A stretch of DNA of 64,000 nt from assembly GCA_964551015.1 (NCBI GenBank), contig CAZKBP010000007.1:62001-126000 (forward strand), given 5' to 3'. The position numbers were made by a program, and so were the translations under genes. Positions within the stretch are counted from its first letter, which is position 1. Each line of letters opens with the position of its first letter. Source of the stretch: CAZKBP01 sp964551015. GTDB taxonomy: Bacteria; Bacteroidota; Bacteroidia; Cytophagales; Microscillaceae. The notes under the pieces were generated by a model. It was not told where the DNA came from. It was given only the letters and a program-made list of their open reading frames with translations, and searched no databases. Below, in pieces: positions 36,955-46,268 of this stretch.

Positions 36955-36959
36955 AACCT

Positions 36960-37793
36960 TCAAAATTTCCATTGTAAAGCTAATCCGTGGGTTTGTGAAA
37001 ATGGGTCATACTGGCCGTACCAGCTTAGTTTGCGGTCTAGTCGCTGAGCTTCGCGCTTATTCTTGAGGCCCCGGAATAATACCCAAAGTACGTCCGCGGC
37101 CCAGATCGTGATGCCACCGATGATGAGGTAATCCGAAATTTGCGACAAGGTTTCTGAGTCGTCAAAAGCAGCATTGGCAGCCTCCACGCTGGTGGCGTTC
37201 TCAAAGTCGGTGTATTTGTCTCGAGCACGGCCATTTAGGTAAATCCCCGTGCCAATCATTCCGTAGCTCAGGGCACCAATGGCCAACCAACTATAGTTTT
37301 GTTTTCTAAGCTCAGGGTTAGATCGTACTTTCATGTCGCCCCAGCCGGGCCAGAGCATCGAGTAGAGCATGCCGTTTGCTTGTTTGAGCTTAGCAATTCG
37401 TTGTCTTTGGTAATCTTCATCGGGTGCGGCGGTGATCTTAAAAACGGTGTTTTTGCCCGTGAAAGGAATTTTTTCTTCGCTGTAACTCCAAATAATTTTC
37501 TTGTTGGCTCCCGTGGTAACTTCCTGTCCTTCTGAACCCTTCACATAGAAGAGCGGGCGTTCATAAAAACTTTCTCCTCCGTCCGTAGATAAGAAGAGAT
37601 TGACCACGTATCGATCATAACGGTCAAAATGGTTCTTACCATGATCTAAGTCATAGTAAATACTAATGGTACGATGGATCGAGTCTGACTCGGCTCTTTG
37701 GATAGAAAGCCGCTGCGCCTCGAGCGAGGAGCAACCAAAAACAATCACGCATAAAATTAATGTACATTGCCTGTGCATAGCCTTGCTAGCCAT
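36960..37793 (-). CDS. Exported membrane protein, DUF5683-like
   Basis: 277 residues. Signal peptide (~1-26, ending 'LEAQ'), a beta-sandwich domain (~30-125), and then 'LKQANGMLYSMLWPGWGDMKVRSNPELR' with two TM helices (~170-190 and ~225-245). The Pro-Gly-Trp-Gly motif before TM helices recalls DUF5683-type envelope proteins. First gene of the six-gene surface cluster, 196 bp after the kinase gene's stop, where a separate promoter could lie. Confidence 0.72.
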   Translation of the reverse strand: MASKAMHRQCTLILCVIVFGCSSLEAQRLSIQRAESDSIHRTISIYYDLDHGKNHFDRYDRYVVNLFLSTDGGESFYERPLFYVKGSEGQEVTTGANKKIIWSYSEEKIPFTGKNTVFKITAAPDEDYQRQRIAKLKQANGMLYSMLWPGWGDMKVRSNPELRKQNYSWLAIGALSYGMIGTGIYLNGRARDKYTDFENATSVEAANAAFDDSETLSQISDYLIIGGITIWAADVLWVLFRGLKNKREAQRLDRKLSWYGQYDPFSQTHGLALQWKF

Positions 37794-37989
37794 TTAAAGT
37801 GGTTTAGAGATGAAGTGTTCCGAACAAAAATTTTAATTTTAGAACTCAAAGATGAATTTTAAATATGGGGCAGATGATTGACTGCTTTGTATTTGGCTTG
37901 GTATCATCCGAAAAAGCAAACGATGTGCCTTTTTCGTTAATATTTACAATTTTGTGCTAGCTAGTTAAGCAAAAACTTTGCTTTCTTAT

Positions 37990-40197
37990 TCAAAAACACT
38001 CAAACTCCAATATAAAAGTAGCTCCCTCTCTAAATTTACTACGACACCATACTTTTCCCTTCATCGCTTCCGTGTATTTTTTGACAATCGAGAGCCCCAA
38101 TCCCGTGGAGTTTTCTCCGGCGGTGGGTTTGGCTCCGAGCTTTCGGTATTTCTCGAAAAGGTGTTTTTGATCTTCCTCAGAAATGCCCGGCCCTTGGTCT
38201 TGCACTTCTATCCTGATCTTTTCTTGCTCACATACCACTTGCAAACTAATCTTTCTATCCAAGGGAGAAAATTTGATGGCGTTTGAAATGAGATTCTCCA
38301 GTACCTGCTTCAAATAATTTCGGTCGGCTTGGATGTATGCCGGGCAAACTTCGTAACACTTGTTAAGCTCAAGGTCTTTCCTTTGCGCCATCCCCTGAAA
38401 GTTTTTAATTGTTTCATCTATGAGACGACACACATCTGTTTTTTCCAGACGCATGCGTGGCCCGTTTGTCTCGATGGCATTGACATCCAAAATACGTCTG
38501 ACCATTGTGATGAGTCCTTGGGTAGAATAATGAATCGTCTGGAGATAATCTTTTTGGGACTCAGACAAACGGTCTTCTTGTTTGTTAATTAAGCCCAGAT
38601 AAAGATTGATCGCCGCGAGGGGGCTTCCCAAGTCGTGCGCTACGACCTTGATGAGATTGTCTTTTTCTTCGTTGAGAGCAGTTAGTTCTTCGTTCAGTTC
38701 CACCAGTGTCTCGTTTTTTTCGCCCAGTGCAGCATTGGCTCTGCGGAGGTCTTGTGTACGCTCATCTACTTTTTTCTGTAAAAGGCGGTTGGTATTTTCT
38801 TGGAAGCGTAATTTTTCTTGGATGGCCTGAGTTTTTTCGCGGCGCAAACGGCTGATTTTCTCGCCAATTGCGAATGAAAATATATACAACAACAAGGCAT
38901 TGATCCCAATATTAATATTAATCTGGTGCGTGTAGGGGAAAATATTAATCGGGTTTGCTTGTAAAAGGCTGGCTTCCTGTAAGATATGTAGCATTGCCAG
39001 CCCAATCATGAACAAATAATACAGTGAAAAGCTAAACCAATAATAGGTAGCAGGGCGATATTTTCGTTTGTATAAAAGCCAGGAAACAAATACCAAGGCG
39101 AGCATGTAGACAGCGCCCCAGAGCCAGGTAAAAAGAGAATACATCCACTCAATCTCCTCCGCAACATGCTCCCAAGACGCTGGATGCCAGCCCTCTTTCA
39201 ATAGACCATAGATCAGCATGATCCAGAGTCCATTCAGCCATTTATGCAAGAAGTACCGATACTGAGGAAGATTTCGTTTAAGATCTAAAAATTGATCGGT
39301 AAAATGAAACAAAAAGTAGATCGCAGCTACCATTCCCAAAGAACCAAGGAGCGAATAGCCTACAAAACCCGAAACCCACTCGTATAACAAGTAGCGATCG
39401 GTGCTGATCCAAATCGCATAAGAGAAGATGAGTAAGGCATAGTATAAATATTCCTGCTCCTGAATCCGATAGAATAGAAATAAATGGTAAATGGCAAAGG
39501 CTAAAAACACGCCCAAAAAGAGCAAATCTACCGCTTTTTGTTGCTCCACTCGATCTCGCACCGCCACTCCGTGGCTTAGCTGAGGGGTAATCTGGCGAAT
39601 AGGCTTCCAACTAGAGCCAATTTGATCACGTTGATCCAAGCGTATGTAAATTTCGCTCGTGTAGTTGGCTGGGAAATCCAGATAAATCCCATTCCGCCCT
39701 GTTTCCAGAATGGCGTTTTTATATTTGGGGAGTACTTTTTGTCCAGTTTGGAAATGTAGAAAAGTGCTTTCCTCAGGCTGTGATTGATACAAGTCTATCC
39801 GATCAAAACGAACGTGGAAAGTGATCAGTCCTTTGAATTCTCTCTGGGAGGGATTGTGCAGGTATGCCTTGACCCAATATACATATTCAGGATGAAGCTT
39901 GACCTGAAAAGGGTCGTAAGGACGGAATGCTCTAGCCTGGGTAGACGTCCTTACTTGCTCCAAGTTCATCTGCCCCTGAGGGTCAGCCAAGTAGGTTAAT
40001 TGTGTATCCAGCGTAATTTCGGGCAACCAAGGGATTTTTCCTTGCTCATACAGTTTGGTCCATTGGCTATCCAACAATTCTCGGGGCAACTCCCAAGAAT
40101 GCGTAGTGTCTCGATCAGAGGGTATTTCTGTTTGTGCAAAACCAGCAAAGGCCATCAGAACCAAGTGAAACAGCAAAACAAGCCTTATCTTCTTCAT
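37990..40197 (-). CDS. 7TMR-DISM sensor histidine kinase
   Basis: 735 residues. Signal peptide (~1-22), a 7TMR-DISM extracellular beta domain (~50-180, 'YVWVKAYLHNPSQREFKGLITFHVRFDRIDLY'), seven TM helices (~210-420), a coiled coil (~440-510), HisKA with the phospho-acceptor in 'VVAHDLGSPLAAINLY' (about residue 520), and a HATPase domain with N-box 'ENLISNAIKFSP', G1 'DQGPGI' and G2 'STGLGLSIVKKYTEAM'. All kinase motifs are intact. It senses an unknown, probably carbohydrate-like, envelope ligand. It follows the response regulator gene by 6 bp and is surely its partner. Confidence 0.96.
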   Translation of the reverse strand: MKKIRLVLLFHLVLMAFAGFAQTEIPSDRDTTHSWELPRELLDSQWTKLYEQGKIPWLPEITLDTQLTYLADPQGQMNLEQVRTSTQARAFRPYDPFQVKLHPEYVYWVKAYLHNPSQREFKGLITFHVRFDRIDLYQSQPEESTFLHFQTGQKVLPKYKNAILETGRNGIYLDFPANYTSEIYIRLDQRDQIGSSWKPIRQITPQLSHGVAVRDRVEQQKAVDLLFLGVFLAFAIYHLFLFYRIQEQEYLYYALLIFSYAIWISTDRYLLYEWVSGFVGYSLLGSLGMVAAIYFLFHFTDQFLDLKRNLPQYRYFLHKWLNGLWIMLIYGLLKEGWHPASWEHVAEEIEWMYSLFTWLWGAVYMLALVFVSWLLYKRKYRPATYYWFSFSLYYLFMIGLAMLHILQEASLLQANPINIFPYTHQININIGINALLLYIFSFAIGEKISRLRREKTQAIQEKLRFQENTNRLLQKKVDERTQDLRRANAALGEKNETLVELNEELTALNEEKDNLIKVVAHDLGSPLAAINLYLGLINKQEDRLSESQKDYLQTIHYSTQGLITMVRRILDVNAIETNGPRMRLEKTDVCRLIDETIKNFQGMAQRKDLELNKCYEVCPAYIQADRNYLKQVLENLISNAIKFSPLDRKISLQVVCEQEKIRIEVQDQGPGISEEDQKHLFEKYRKLGAKPTAGENSTGLGLSIVKKYTEAMKGKVWCRSKFREGATFILEFECF

Positions 40198-40203
40198 TTT
40201 TCT

Positions 40204-40872
40204 TTAAATCTTAATCAGACACAAATCATCTTTGTGCTCAATGGCAAACATTAATAAACTATTGGCTCCCCTGAGGTCTAGCTTGCGGCAAATATTAGAA
40301 CGGTGATTCTCAACCGTTTTGATACTTACGAAAAGGTTTTCAGCAATTTCTCGGCTGGTGTGCTGGCGGGCGATTTGTTGTAAAATTTTCTTCTCCGTCT
40401 TGGTGAGTTCTTTCATCCAACTGGGCATACGCTCTTCCTCGGCTGGTTCATTGACAATGCTCATCAAGTATTCAGAGAGCAGAGGGCTAATGTGGGTATG
40501 ATTGGCCGCCACACGCTTCACGCTATTAACTACTTCATCAATCGCATTTTCTTTCAACAAATAGCCTTTGATCCCGTATTTGACGGCCTCTCTGAATATA
40601 TGTTCCTCTTTGGACATGGTGAGGATAATCACCTTCACGAGCAGATTTTCTTCATAGATATATCGGGCTACTTCTAGTCCCGTTTTGCCGGGCATGTTGA
40701 TATCTAGGATCGCGATTTCAGGTTCTAATTCACGGATTAGGGCAATGGCTTCTTCACCATTACTCGCCTCACCTGCGATGCTAATACTTGGATCATATTT
40801 CATAATGTCCTTCAAACCTTTTCTAAAAATAGGATGATCGTCTGCGATCAAAACTTGGATGGCCTCTTGCAT
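40204..40872 (-). CDS. NarL/LuxR-family response regulator
   Basis: 222 residues: a receiver domain (~1-122) with the acidic pocket 'LIADDHPIFRKGLKDIM', the phospho-Asp in 'IAILDINMPGKTGLEVAR', 'ILTMSKEEH' and 'GIKGYLLKENA', and a C-terminal LuxR-type HTH 'LTKTEKKILQQIARQHTSREIAENLFVSIKTVENHRSNICRKL'. First gene of the RR-HK pair. Two near-identical 20-mers upstream (40955-40974 and 41071-41090) are candidate operators. Confidence 0.97.
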   Translation of the reverse strand: MQEAIQVLIADDHPIFRKGLKDIMKYDPSISIAGEASNGEEAIALIRELEPEIAILDINMPGKTGLEVARYIYEENLLVKVIILTMSKEEHIFREAVKYGIKGYLLKENAIDEVVNSVKRVAANHTHISPLLSEYLMSIVNEPAEEERMPSWMKELTKTEKKILQQIARQHTSREIAENLFVSIKTVENHRSNICRKLDLRGANSLLMFAIEHKDDLCLIKI

Positions 40873-40954
40873 GTGCTTGATGTTTTAGGGATCGTGTTTA
40901 TTCTTGTACGTAAATATCTGATTCTTTGCCTGAGCTTCAAAACTTTCTAGCTTA

Positions 40955-41090
40955 ATATGAGGGCAAACCCCTATGAAAATGAAGAAAAGCCCTGAGGTAG
41001 GAGAAGGGTATTTGGGCTATAAACGCTAAATTTCACCTGTGGTTGGCTTATTTATCTAGCCCTTGTCTCGATATGAGGCGAAACCCCTAT
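40955..41090. promoter_or_regulatory. Pair of near-identical 20-bp elements upstream of the response regulator
   Basis: Two copies of 'atatgagg(g/c)(c/g)aaacccctat' at 40955-40974 and 41071-41090, differing at two positions and 116 bp apart, lie in the 268-bp divergent gap between the response regulator and the small lipoprotein gene. Each carries a partly symmetric AGGG...CCCT core. They are candidate binding sites of the adjacent regulator. Confidence 0.4.
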
Positions 41091-41141
41091 TTTAGATCTG
41101 AGAAAAGGCAGCTATTCTTGTAATAGATCAAAAATAGAAAA

Positions 41142-41366
41142 ATGAAACGAAAGCACGAAATATTGAAGAGGAGGCTCTATTTGATTCAAATCCTGCTGTT
41201 GGGTTTGCTGGTAGCTTATCAGCTTTACTCTTGTGAAAAGCCAACCCCACCCACTCTTTTGAGCAAGATTTCTATCCATCAGGAAGCGACAGGAACGTCA
41301 ATACCTGCCCAATTTACCAATCTAAAACCACGGGAAGATGTATGGGACGATATCTTAAATCCATAA
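41142..41366 (+). CDS. Small putative lipoprotein, 74 aa
   Basis: Basic n-region 'MKRKHEILKRRL', a hydrophobic core 'LIQILLLGLLVAY' and a lipobox-like 'YQLYSC|EKP', then ~43 mature residues. The classic signal layout argues for a real gene despite its size. Its 3' end overlaps the convergent metallophosphatase gene by 53 bp. It is divergent from the response regulator and could be under its control. Function unknown. Confidence 0.5.
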   Translation: MKRKHEILKRRLYLIQILLLGLLVAYQLYSCEKPTPPTLLSKISIHQEATGTSIPAQFTNLKPREDVWDDILNP

Positions 41367-41934
41367 TACAAGCATTCACATAATGGGTACCAGCGGTCTG
41401 ATACTGCCCATAGGCTTCGTGGATATGCCCAAACACGTGTAATTTAGGCTGAATTTGCGTGATCACTTCCCCCAGACCCTGACAGCCTACACTCCTGCCA
41501 TCAAAAGTCTGATCTAGAATACCGTAGGGTGGCCCGTGTGTAATCAATATATCAATGTCAGTCGGAATCAGCTCCCAATGTTTTTGAATATCTTCTCCCC
41601 GCTGCCGGTTGAAAGCCCAATCCATAAACCAAGGAGTAATGGGTGATCCCCATATTTTTAATCCTGCTATTTCGATACTTGAATCTTCCAGATAAGTCGC
41701 GTGGGTAATTAGAGAGCGTGCCCAAGTCGGCTCGGACTCGAACAATAAATCATGATTGCCCGCGATCATCACTTTGTGAGGGTGTGGCAAAGTACCCAAC
41801 CAGTCATTGAAACGTGTAATTTCTTCTGGCCTGCCTACTCCTGAGATATCTCCGGCGTGTATGAGTAAGTCTCCATCTGGAACGATGATTTGATCGTGGG
41901 CCGTGTGGGTATCTGATATACATACAATTCGCAT
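41314..41934 (-). CDS. Calcineurin-like metallophosphatase
   Basis: 206 residues. Metal-ligand motifs in order: 'CISDTHTAHD' (Asp, His), 'LIHAGDISGVG', 'IAGNHDLLFE', 'ILITHGPPYGILD' and 'HVFGHIHEAYG'. This is the MPPED/UPF0046-like group of small cytoplasmic phosphoesterases. Substrate unknown, perhaps nucleotides or phosphodiesters. All ligands are present. Monocistronic, and convergent with the small lipoprotein gene. Confidence 0.92.
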   Translation of the reverse strand: MRIVCISDTHTAHDQIIVPDGDLLIHAGDISGVGRPEEITRFNDWLGTLPHPHKVMIAGNHDLLFESEPTWARSLITHATYLEDSSIEIAGLKIWGSPITPWFMDWAFNRQRGEDIQKHWELIPTDIDILITHGPPYGILDQTFDGRSVGCQGLGEVITQIQPKLHVFGHIHEAYGQYQTAGTHYVNACIMDLRYRPIHLPVVLDW

Positions 41935-42029
41935 GAGTGATAGTTTGAAGGATCAATCATTTTTTGGGTACGGGCTAAATTCCCCAAAATTATGAGATTT
42001 TCAAAATAAGGTTTATATCAAAATAGCCC

Positions 42030-42082
42030 GACTGGTCTAACAACCTATCCAGACTGGTCTAACAACCTATCCAGACTGGTCT
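42030..42082. repeat. 22-bp tandem repeat, 2.5 copies
   Basis: 'gactggtct' starts at 42030, 42052 and 42074, an exact 22-bp period. The unit between copies, 'aacaacctatcca', is identical. Each copy has AGAC/GTCT half-site symmetry. It lies between the metallophosphatase start and the terminator of the beta-helix gene. Confidence 0.75.
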
Positions 42083-42105
42083 GTAACCCTGAATAGATAA
42101 AAAAA

Positions 42106-42132
42106 CCCTCCCGAACGAAATATTCGGGAGGG
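42106..42132 (-). terminator. Terminator of the beta-helix surface protein gene
   Basis: A perfect 10-bp stem, ccctcccgaa/ttcgggaggg (42106-42115 with 42123-42132), and a 7-nt loop. On the minus strand five T residues follow. It is 38 bp past the stop at 42170. Confidence 0.9.
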
Positions 42133-42169
42133 TAGTCTTGTATGCTTTAACTCAGAGGAGTAGCCGCCA

Positions 42170-45100
42170 CTATTGTTTTTGCAAACGAATCGTGGTTTCT
42201 TCTAATTCATCTCCTTTGATTTGTAGGAAATAAGTACCAGGAGTTAGGTTCGTACCATTCCAGATGAGTTCTACATTTTGAGCATCAAACTGTGAAGCTT
42301 CAATCGTACCTGTGGTAACTTTTCTTCCAAAATAGTCAAGTAGTACATATTCTAATTGACCACTAGGCTGAGCGGAGAAACCAAGTTTCACACGATCTTG
42401 ACGGATAGGATTATCAAAAACTCGCTCTATGGTCAATTCCTCATCCGACGTGCTTACATCGCTATCTGAGCTAGGGACAACCGTGGCCGTGCTTGACTTA
42501 GACCCAGAGACCACGATAGAGAATTTAATGTTGGTCTTGGCTCCTTTTACATTGTTTTTGTAACCTTCTCCACGTAGCTCGTAGTTAGCTGTTTTGAGTG
42601 GGAAGTTCACGAATGCATCATAAGGCGCGGTTTCGTCTTTTCCGGTTTTGATATAGTTACCATTTTCAAAAATATTCACGAGTATCCGATCACTATTGAT
42701 CGTATTGGCGCGGATGGTAACAGGGCCAGAGACCGTGATTTGTTTTCCTTCGGTAATGGCAGTTTGTTGCCCACCCTGAATCAGCGTATAGCCCGTTACG
42801 ATAGGATCACCACTCGGAGGAGGTGTGCTTCCACCACCACCAGAGACCACAACAGAAAATTTAATGTTGGTCTTAGCTCCTTTTACATTGTTGTTGTAAC
42901 CTTCTCCACGTAGCTCGTAGTTAGCGGTTTTGAGTGGGAAGTTCACAAATGCATCATAAGGCGCGGTTTCGTCTTTTCCAGTTTTGATATATTCACCATT
43001 CTCAAAGATATTCACGAGTATCCGATCACTGTTGATCGTGTTGGCGCGGATGGTAACAGGGCCAGAAACTGTGATCTGCTTTCCTTCGGTGATGGCGATT
43101 TGCTGCCCGCCCTGAATCAGCGTGTAGCCCGTTACGATAGGATCGCCATTCGGAGATGGAGATGGAGAGGGAGCAGGAGTACTTCCACCATTGCCATCAA
43201 TTTCTAGGTAAAGCTGTGGCGCGGGTTGGCTATTTTCATCAGAAGCGAAGGCAAAGTCATTACCTGAGGTTTGGGTTACGATAAGGGTCAAGTAACCTCC
43301 TCCACTAATTGCAGAAGCATTTAGGTTCCAAGTGTTTGTTTGTCCTGTGCTATAATTCGTGTTGAGGCTACCCAAATCACCCGCAGAGCCAGGCCTATTG
43401 CTGGTAGATAGATTGTTTTCTGTCCAGTTGTTACTGTTACCTTTTTGGATTTTTACATTTCCGCTTCCAGCATCACCGCTAATGAATAATTTCAATTGAG
43501 CCTTAGTGATGTTTCCACTGATGTTGCGCAGGTCGTATTTAAGATAAGCTACACGACGATTGGCTTCTACTCTCAGGAGATTGTTATTGTATCGGGTACT
43601 TCCTTGCAGATAAGCATCATCAATGGGGCTAAGTGTCTGCTGATTACCTGAATTTGAGGGAGGAGCTGGGGTCGGAGTTGGCTCTGGTTCTGGCTCAGGC
43701 TCTGGCTCGGGAGTAGGAGTAGGTGCGGGGTTACCTGAGGTGGTTCCGCCAAATTCGTAAGCACCGATGTCGGGTGTTCCTACACGCTGAGAACCTCTTT
43801 GGTCAGTAGAATAAGCATAACCTCCATTACCCGCATTGATGGCGGGGCTACCATTTAGCAATGCCATAGTAGCTGTGGGGCCGCCATTATTTTTTAAAGG
43901 ACCTAGTTTAGGATTGGCAATCTTGATACCATTCGTACAGACTACATCTCCTTGTTTCGTCAATCCTGGATACTGAATATTGTTGCTACCCTGCGCTACT
44001 TTACCACAGCTATGGAAAAGGTCGTATTGATTCTGGGCTTTGTTGAAAGCAATGATGGAGTTTCTTAGTTGCATATCATTGTACTTACTTTGGATACCGC
44101 CCCCACCTAATTTGGCCGTATTATAAGCAATGGTACAATTAAAAACCTTGATACCGTGGTGAATGGCCTGTAATCCTCCACCGTATTCACCAGAGTAGTT
44201 GTAAGCGATGGTACAGTTTCTAAGCTCAGCTTTAGGATTATCTCCACTACGTTGGGTAGCATCCATCCAAACGCCTCCACCCAGCGCGCCGGTTTGATTG
44301 TTGTGAATCACCGAGTTGGTCAGTTTCATGGGTACATTGTTGAAATCAGGGCTATTATCCAACAGGTCGCCGGGTTGTGAACCCATGTAAATCCCACCAC
44401 CAAATGCGGCTGACTTATTATGGCGGAAAGTACAGCGATCTACCTCTAGGGGCGTATTGGCATATGCAAAGAGATAAGCACCACCACCAGAGCCACGCTC
44501 ACCACTGCTAGTATCATTGTATTCAAATAGAGAGTTTTTTACGCGAATATAGCCACTGAATCCTCCGTTGCGAATGTCTCCCCCATCAATAAAAGCACCT
44601 CCACCAGATGTATCTTTGTAGCCTGGCTTGTATACTTTGTTGTAAGCGAAGGTACAGCGATTGATCTCGATGTTGGCTAGTACACTGTAGAGACCTCCGC
44701 CGTGCAGCTCGGCTTGATTGTTGGTAAATTTGGTATCCTCGATCAAGACATCACATTTGATCCCGATGAAGATTCCACCTCCAAAGCGCACGTCGGTTCT
44801 GTTGCCCTTGAAATGACAACGACGGATGGTTACGTTGGTATTGTAGTTAAAATAGGCAGCTCCTCCTCCATTGATATTGGTATGACCGTTTTCAAAGGTC
44901 ACATCTTCTAAAATAACCGTGGAATGCATCAGCGCACTGAGGAGACGAAATTTCTGGGTTGAGTTTCTGCGAATCACAGACCCGTTCCCTTTGATTGTCA
45001 GCTTTTTGTTACGATTTACGATGATAGCCGTCGGACCATAGTTCTTATCTAAGTCCACCGCATCGCCTTGTGAGTTTTGGATTACATATACACTATTATT

Positions 45101-45268
45101 GGCCAGGTGGATCACATTAGCAGTCTGCCCGTTTGAATTGGCTTGCTTGATCGCCCATAGTAGGCCATTCGCATCATTGCTGTTGATATAATAATCCTTT
45201 GCTGAGGCGAACCCTAAGCAACACACCGACAGCAAGATGGCTAGCGTGAAAAATTTGAATTTAAACAT
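42170..45268 (-). CDS. Right-handed beta-helix T9SS surface protein, 1032 aa
   Basis: Signal peptide (~1-23). Residues ~30-500 are a parallel beta-helix with repeated 'NNxGGGxY/GGGIY' coils, ending in a choice-of-anchor Q segment 'NGGPTATMALLNGSPAINAG' and 'GTPDIGAYEFGG'. A Pro/Glu linker follows, then a DNRLRE-type jelly-roll ('LSPIDDAYLQGS' to 'LYLEIDG'), two ~105-residue near-identical repeats, and a T9SS sorting domain ('VFDNPIRQDRVKLGFSAQPSGQ', 'LTPGTYFLQIKGDELEETTIRLQKQ'). It is expected to be secreted by the T9SS and surface-anchored; carbohydrate binding or lyase activity is possible but no active site was identified. Confidence 0.93.
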   Translation of the reverse strand: MFKFKFFTLAILLSVCCLGFASAKDYYINSNDANGLLWAIKQANSNGQTANVIHLANNSVYVIQNSQGDAVDLDKNYGPTAIIVNRNKKLTIKGNGSVIRRNSTQKFRLLSALMHSTVILEDVTFENGHTNINGGGAAYFNYNTNVTIRRCHFKGNRTDVRFGGGIFIGIKCDVLIEDTKFTNNQAELHGGGLYSVLANIEINRCTFAYNKVYKPGYKDTSGGGAFIDGGDIRNGGFSGYIRVKNSLFEYNDTSSGERGSGGGAYLFAYANTPLEVDRCTFRHNKSAAFGGGIYMGSQPGDLLDNSPDFNNVPMKLTNSVIHNNQTGALGGGVWMDATQRSGDNPKAELRNCTIAYNYSGEYGGGLQAIHHGIKVFNCTIAYNTAKLGGGGIQSKYNDMQLRNSIIAFNKAQNQYDLFHSCGKVAQGSNNIQYPGLTKQGDVVCTNGIKIANPKLGPLKNNGGPTATMALLNGSPAINAGNGGYAYSTDQRGSQRVGTPDIGAYEFGGTTSGNPAPTPTPEPEPEPEPEPTPTPAPPSNSGNQQTLSPIDDAYLQGSTRYNNNLLRVEANRRVAYLKYDLRNISGNITKAQLKLFISGDAGSGNVKIQKGNSNNWTENNLSTSNRPGSAGDLGSLNTNYSTGQTNTWNLNASAISGGGYLTLIVTQTSGNDFAFASDENSQPAPQLYLEIDGNGGSTPAPSPSPSPNGDPIVTGYTLIQGGQQIAITEGKQITVSGPVTIRANTINSDRILVNIFENGEYIKTGKDETAPYDAFVNFPLKTANYELRGEGYNNNVKGAKTNIKFSVVVSGGGGSTPPPSGDPIVTGYTLIQGGQQTAITEGKQITVSGPVTIRANTINSDRILVNIFENGNYIKTGKDETAPYDAFVNFPLKTANYELRGEGYKNNVKGAKTNIKFSIVVSGSKSSTATVVPSSDSDVSTSDEELTIERVFDNPIRQDRVKLGFSAQPSGQLEYVLLDYFGRKVTTGTIEASQFDAQNVELIWNGTNLTPGTYFLQIKGDELEETTIRLQKQ
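42505..43150. repeat. Two near-identical ~310-bp internal repeats
   Basis: Copies at ~42505-42815 and ~42841-43150, offset by 336 bp, encode 'GYTLIQGGQQxAITEGKQITVSG...' domains that differ at only a few residues (I/T, E/N, N/K, V/I). Most nucleotide changes are scattered single bases, so the duplication is recent or homogenised by recombination. Confidence 0.9.
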
Positions 45269-46268
45269 TGTGAAATGGTTTGGTTAAGTAACTAATTTGT
45301 TTAATTGTTTTAGACATTATTTAGCAATATAAATTTACCCAGAGGGAAAATATTCACGATACATATTCATTTTGGTGAAATTGACTCCCATAAGCTTCTT
45401 TATCAGGGAGTTGATTACAGACTACTCGCACGATCCTACTGAGAAGCAAAACTTTTTGGCACAAAGATATCCTTGGTGAGAAATCACGAGTGTTTCTCAC
45501 GAGTAACCCTAGTTCCACTACTTAGTGTCAGCCTCAGAGGCGCTAGAAAATATTTATTCCGATTTTATGATTTTGATGGGATGTATCTTTCCTGATTCGA
45601 GCCGTTTAGTTTTGTTTAGTGTCATACCATTAATAGTTTCTGAGTGTCTTGTTATAGTTTTTTGATGAGATAGTCCTCTACACAAGACTGGGCTTAAAAG
45701 CTACTTTGCCTAGTATATGGTTTAAATAACCTTGATGATTAATACACATCAATCAATCATGAAGAGATGAAGAATGGAATTTTAAGATTAGTACGTGGCT
45801 GAAAGGATAGAAGTTCACACTCGAAAGCGAAAGTATAAAAATATCCTTACTCTTCAAAACTTTTTCTTCCTTTTCGAGAAAAACTATTGATTATTGTGCC
45901 ATTCGCACTTGTCTTTTAGGGAATTATTAGCAATATAGGGAAAGTTACCCTCAGAGGTTTTCAACAGATCTCTCAAAATCAAGCTCTTGTAATTTGAGCC
46001 CACACCAAGTTTTGATAAGAAATCTTGGAGGCCAATTTGTAAGTAGTTTTTTCTTACACCATCTTGACTGAGGACTTTTTCCCCATGTTATGAAAGAATA
46101 GTACAACTTGATACTAAAAGACCAAAAGACACCCAGCCACGAGAATGCAGAAATTGCAAAAACCTACACCTCAGCTACTCTTTTTCTACAAAGAAAAAAA
46201 CCAAAATTCTCCATTTTTTAACAAAAAAGAGAACCTTGGTTGATTCACCATCAGGACTTTACTGAGAT
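45269..46268. other. 1-kb intergenic region without supported genes
   Basis: AT-rich. It must contain the promoters of the beta-helix gene. A minus-strand frame from 46087 to 45884 (67 codons) is open and has a protein-like composition, but has no start codon; it may be a decayed gene. No tRNA, hairpin terminator or transposase was seen. Confidence 0.5.

Noticed and set aside
42030..42082. Possible CRISPR-like array
   Set aside because: Only 2.5 copies of a 22-bp unit with identical spacing and no variable spacers or cas genes.
45884..46087. Minus-strand open frame of 67 codons
   Set aside because: It has no ATG, GTG or TTG start at its 5' end, where an in-frame stop precedes it directly; kept only as a possible decayed gene.
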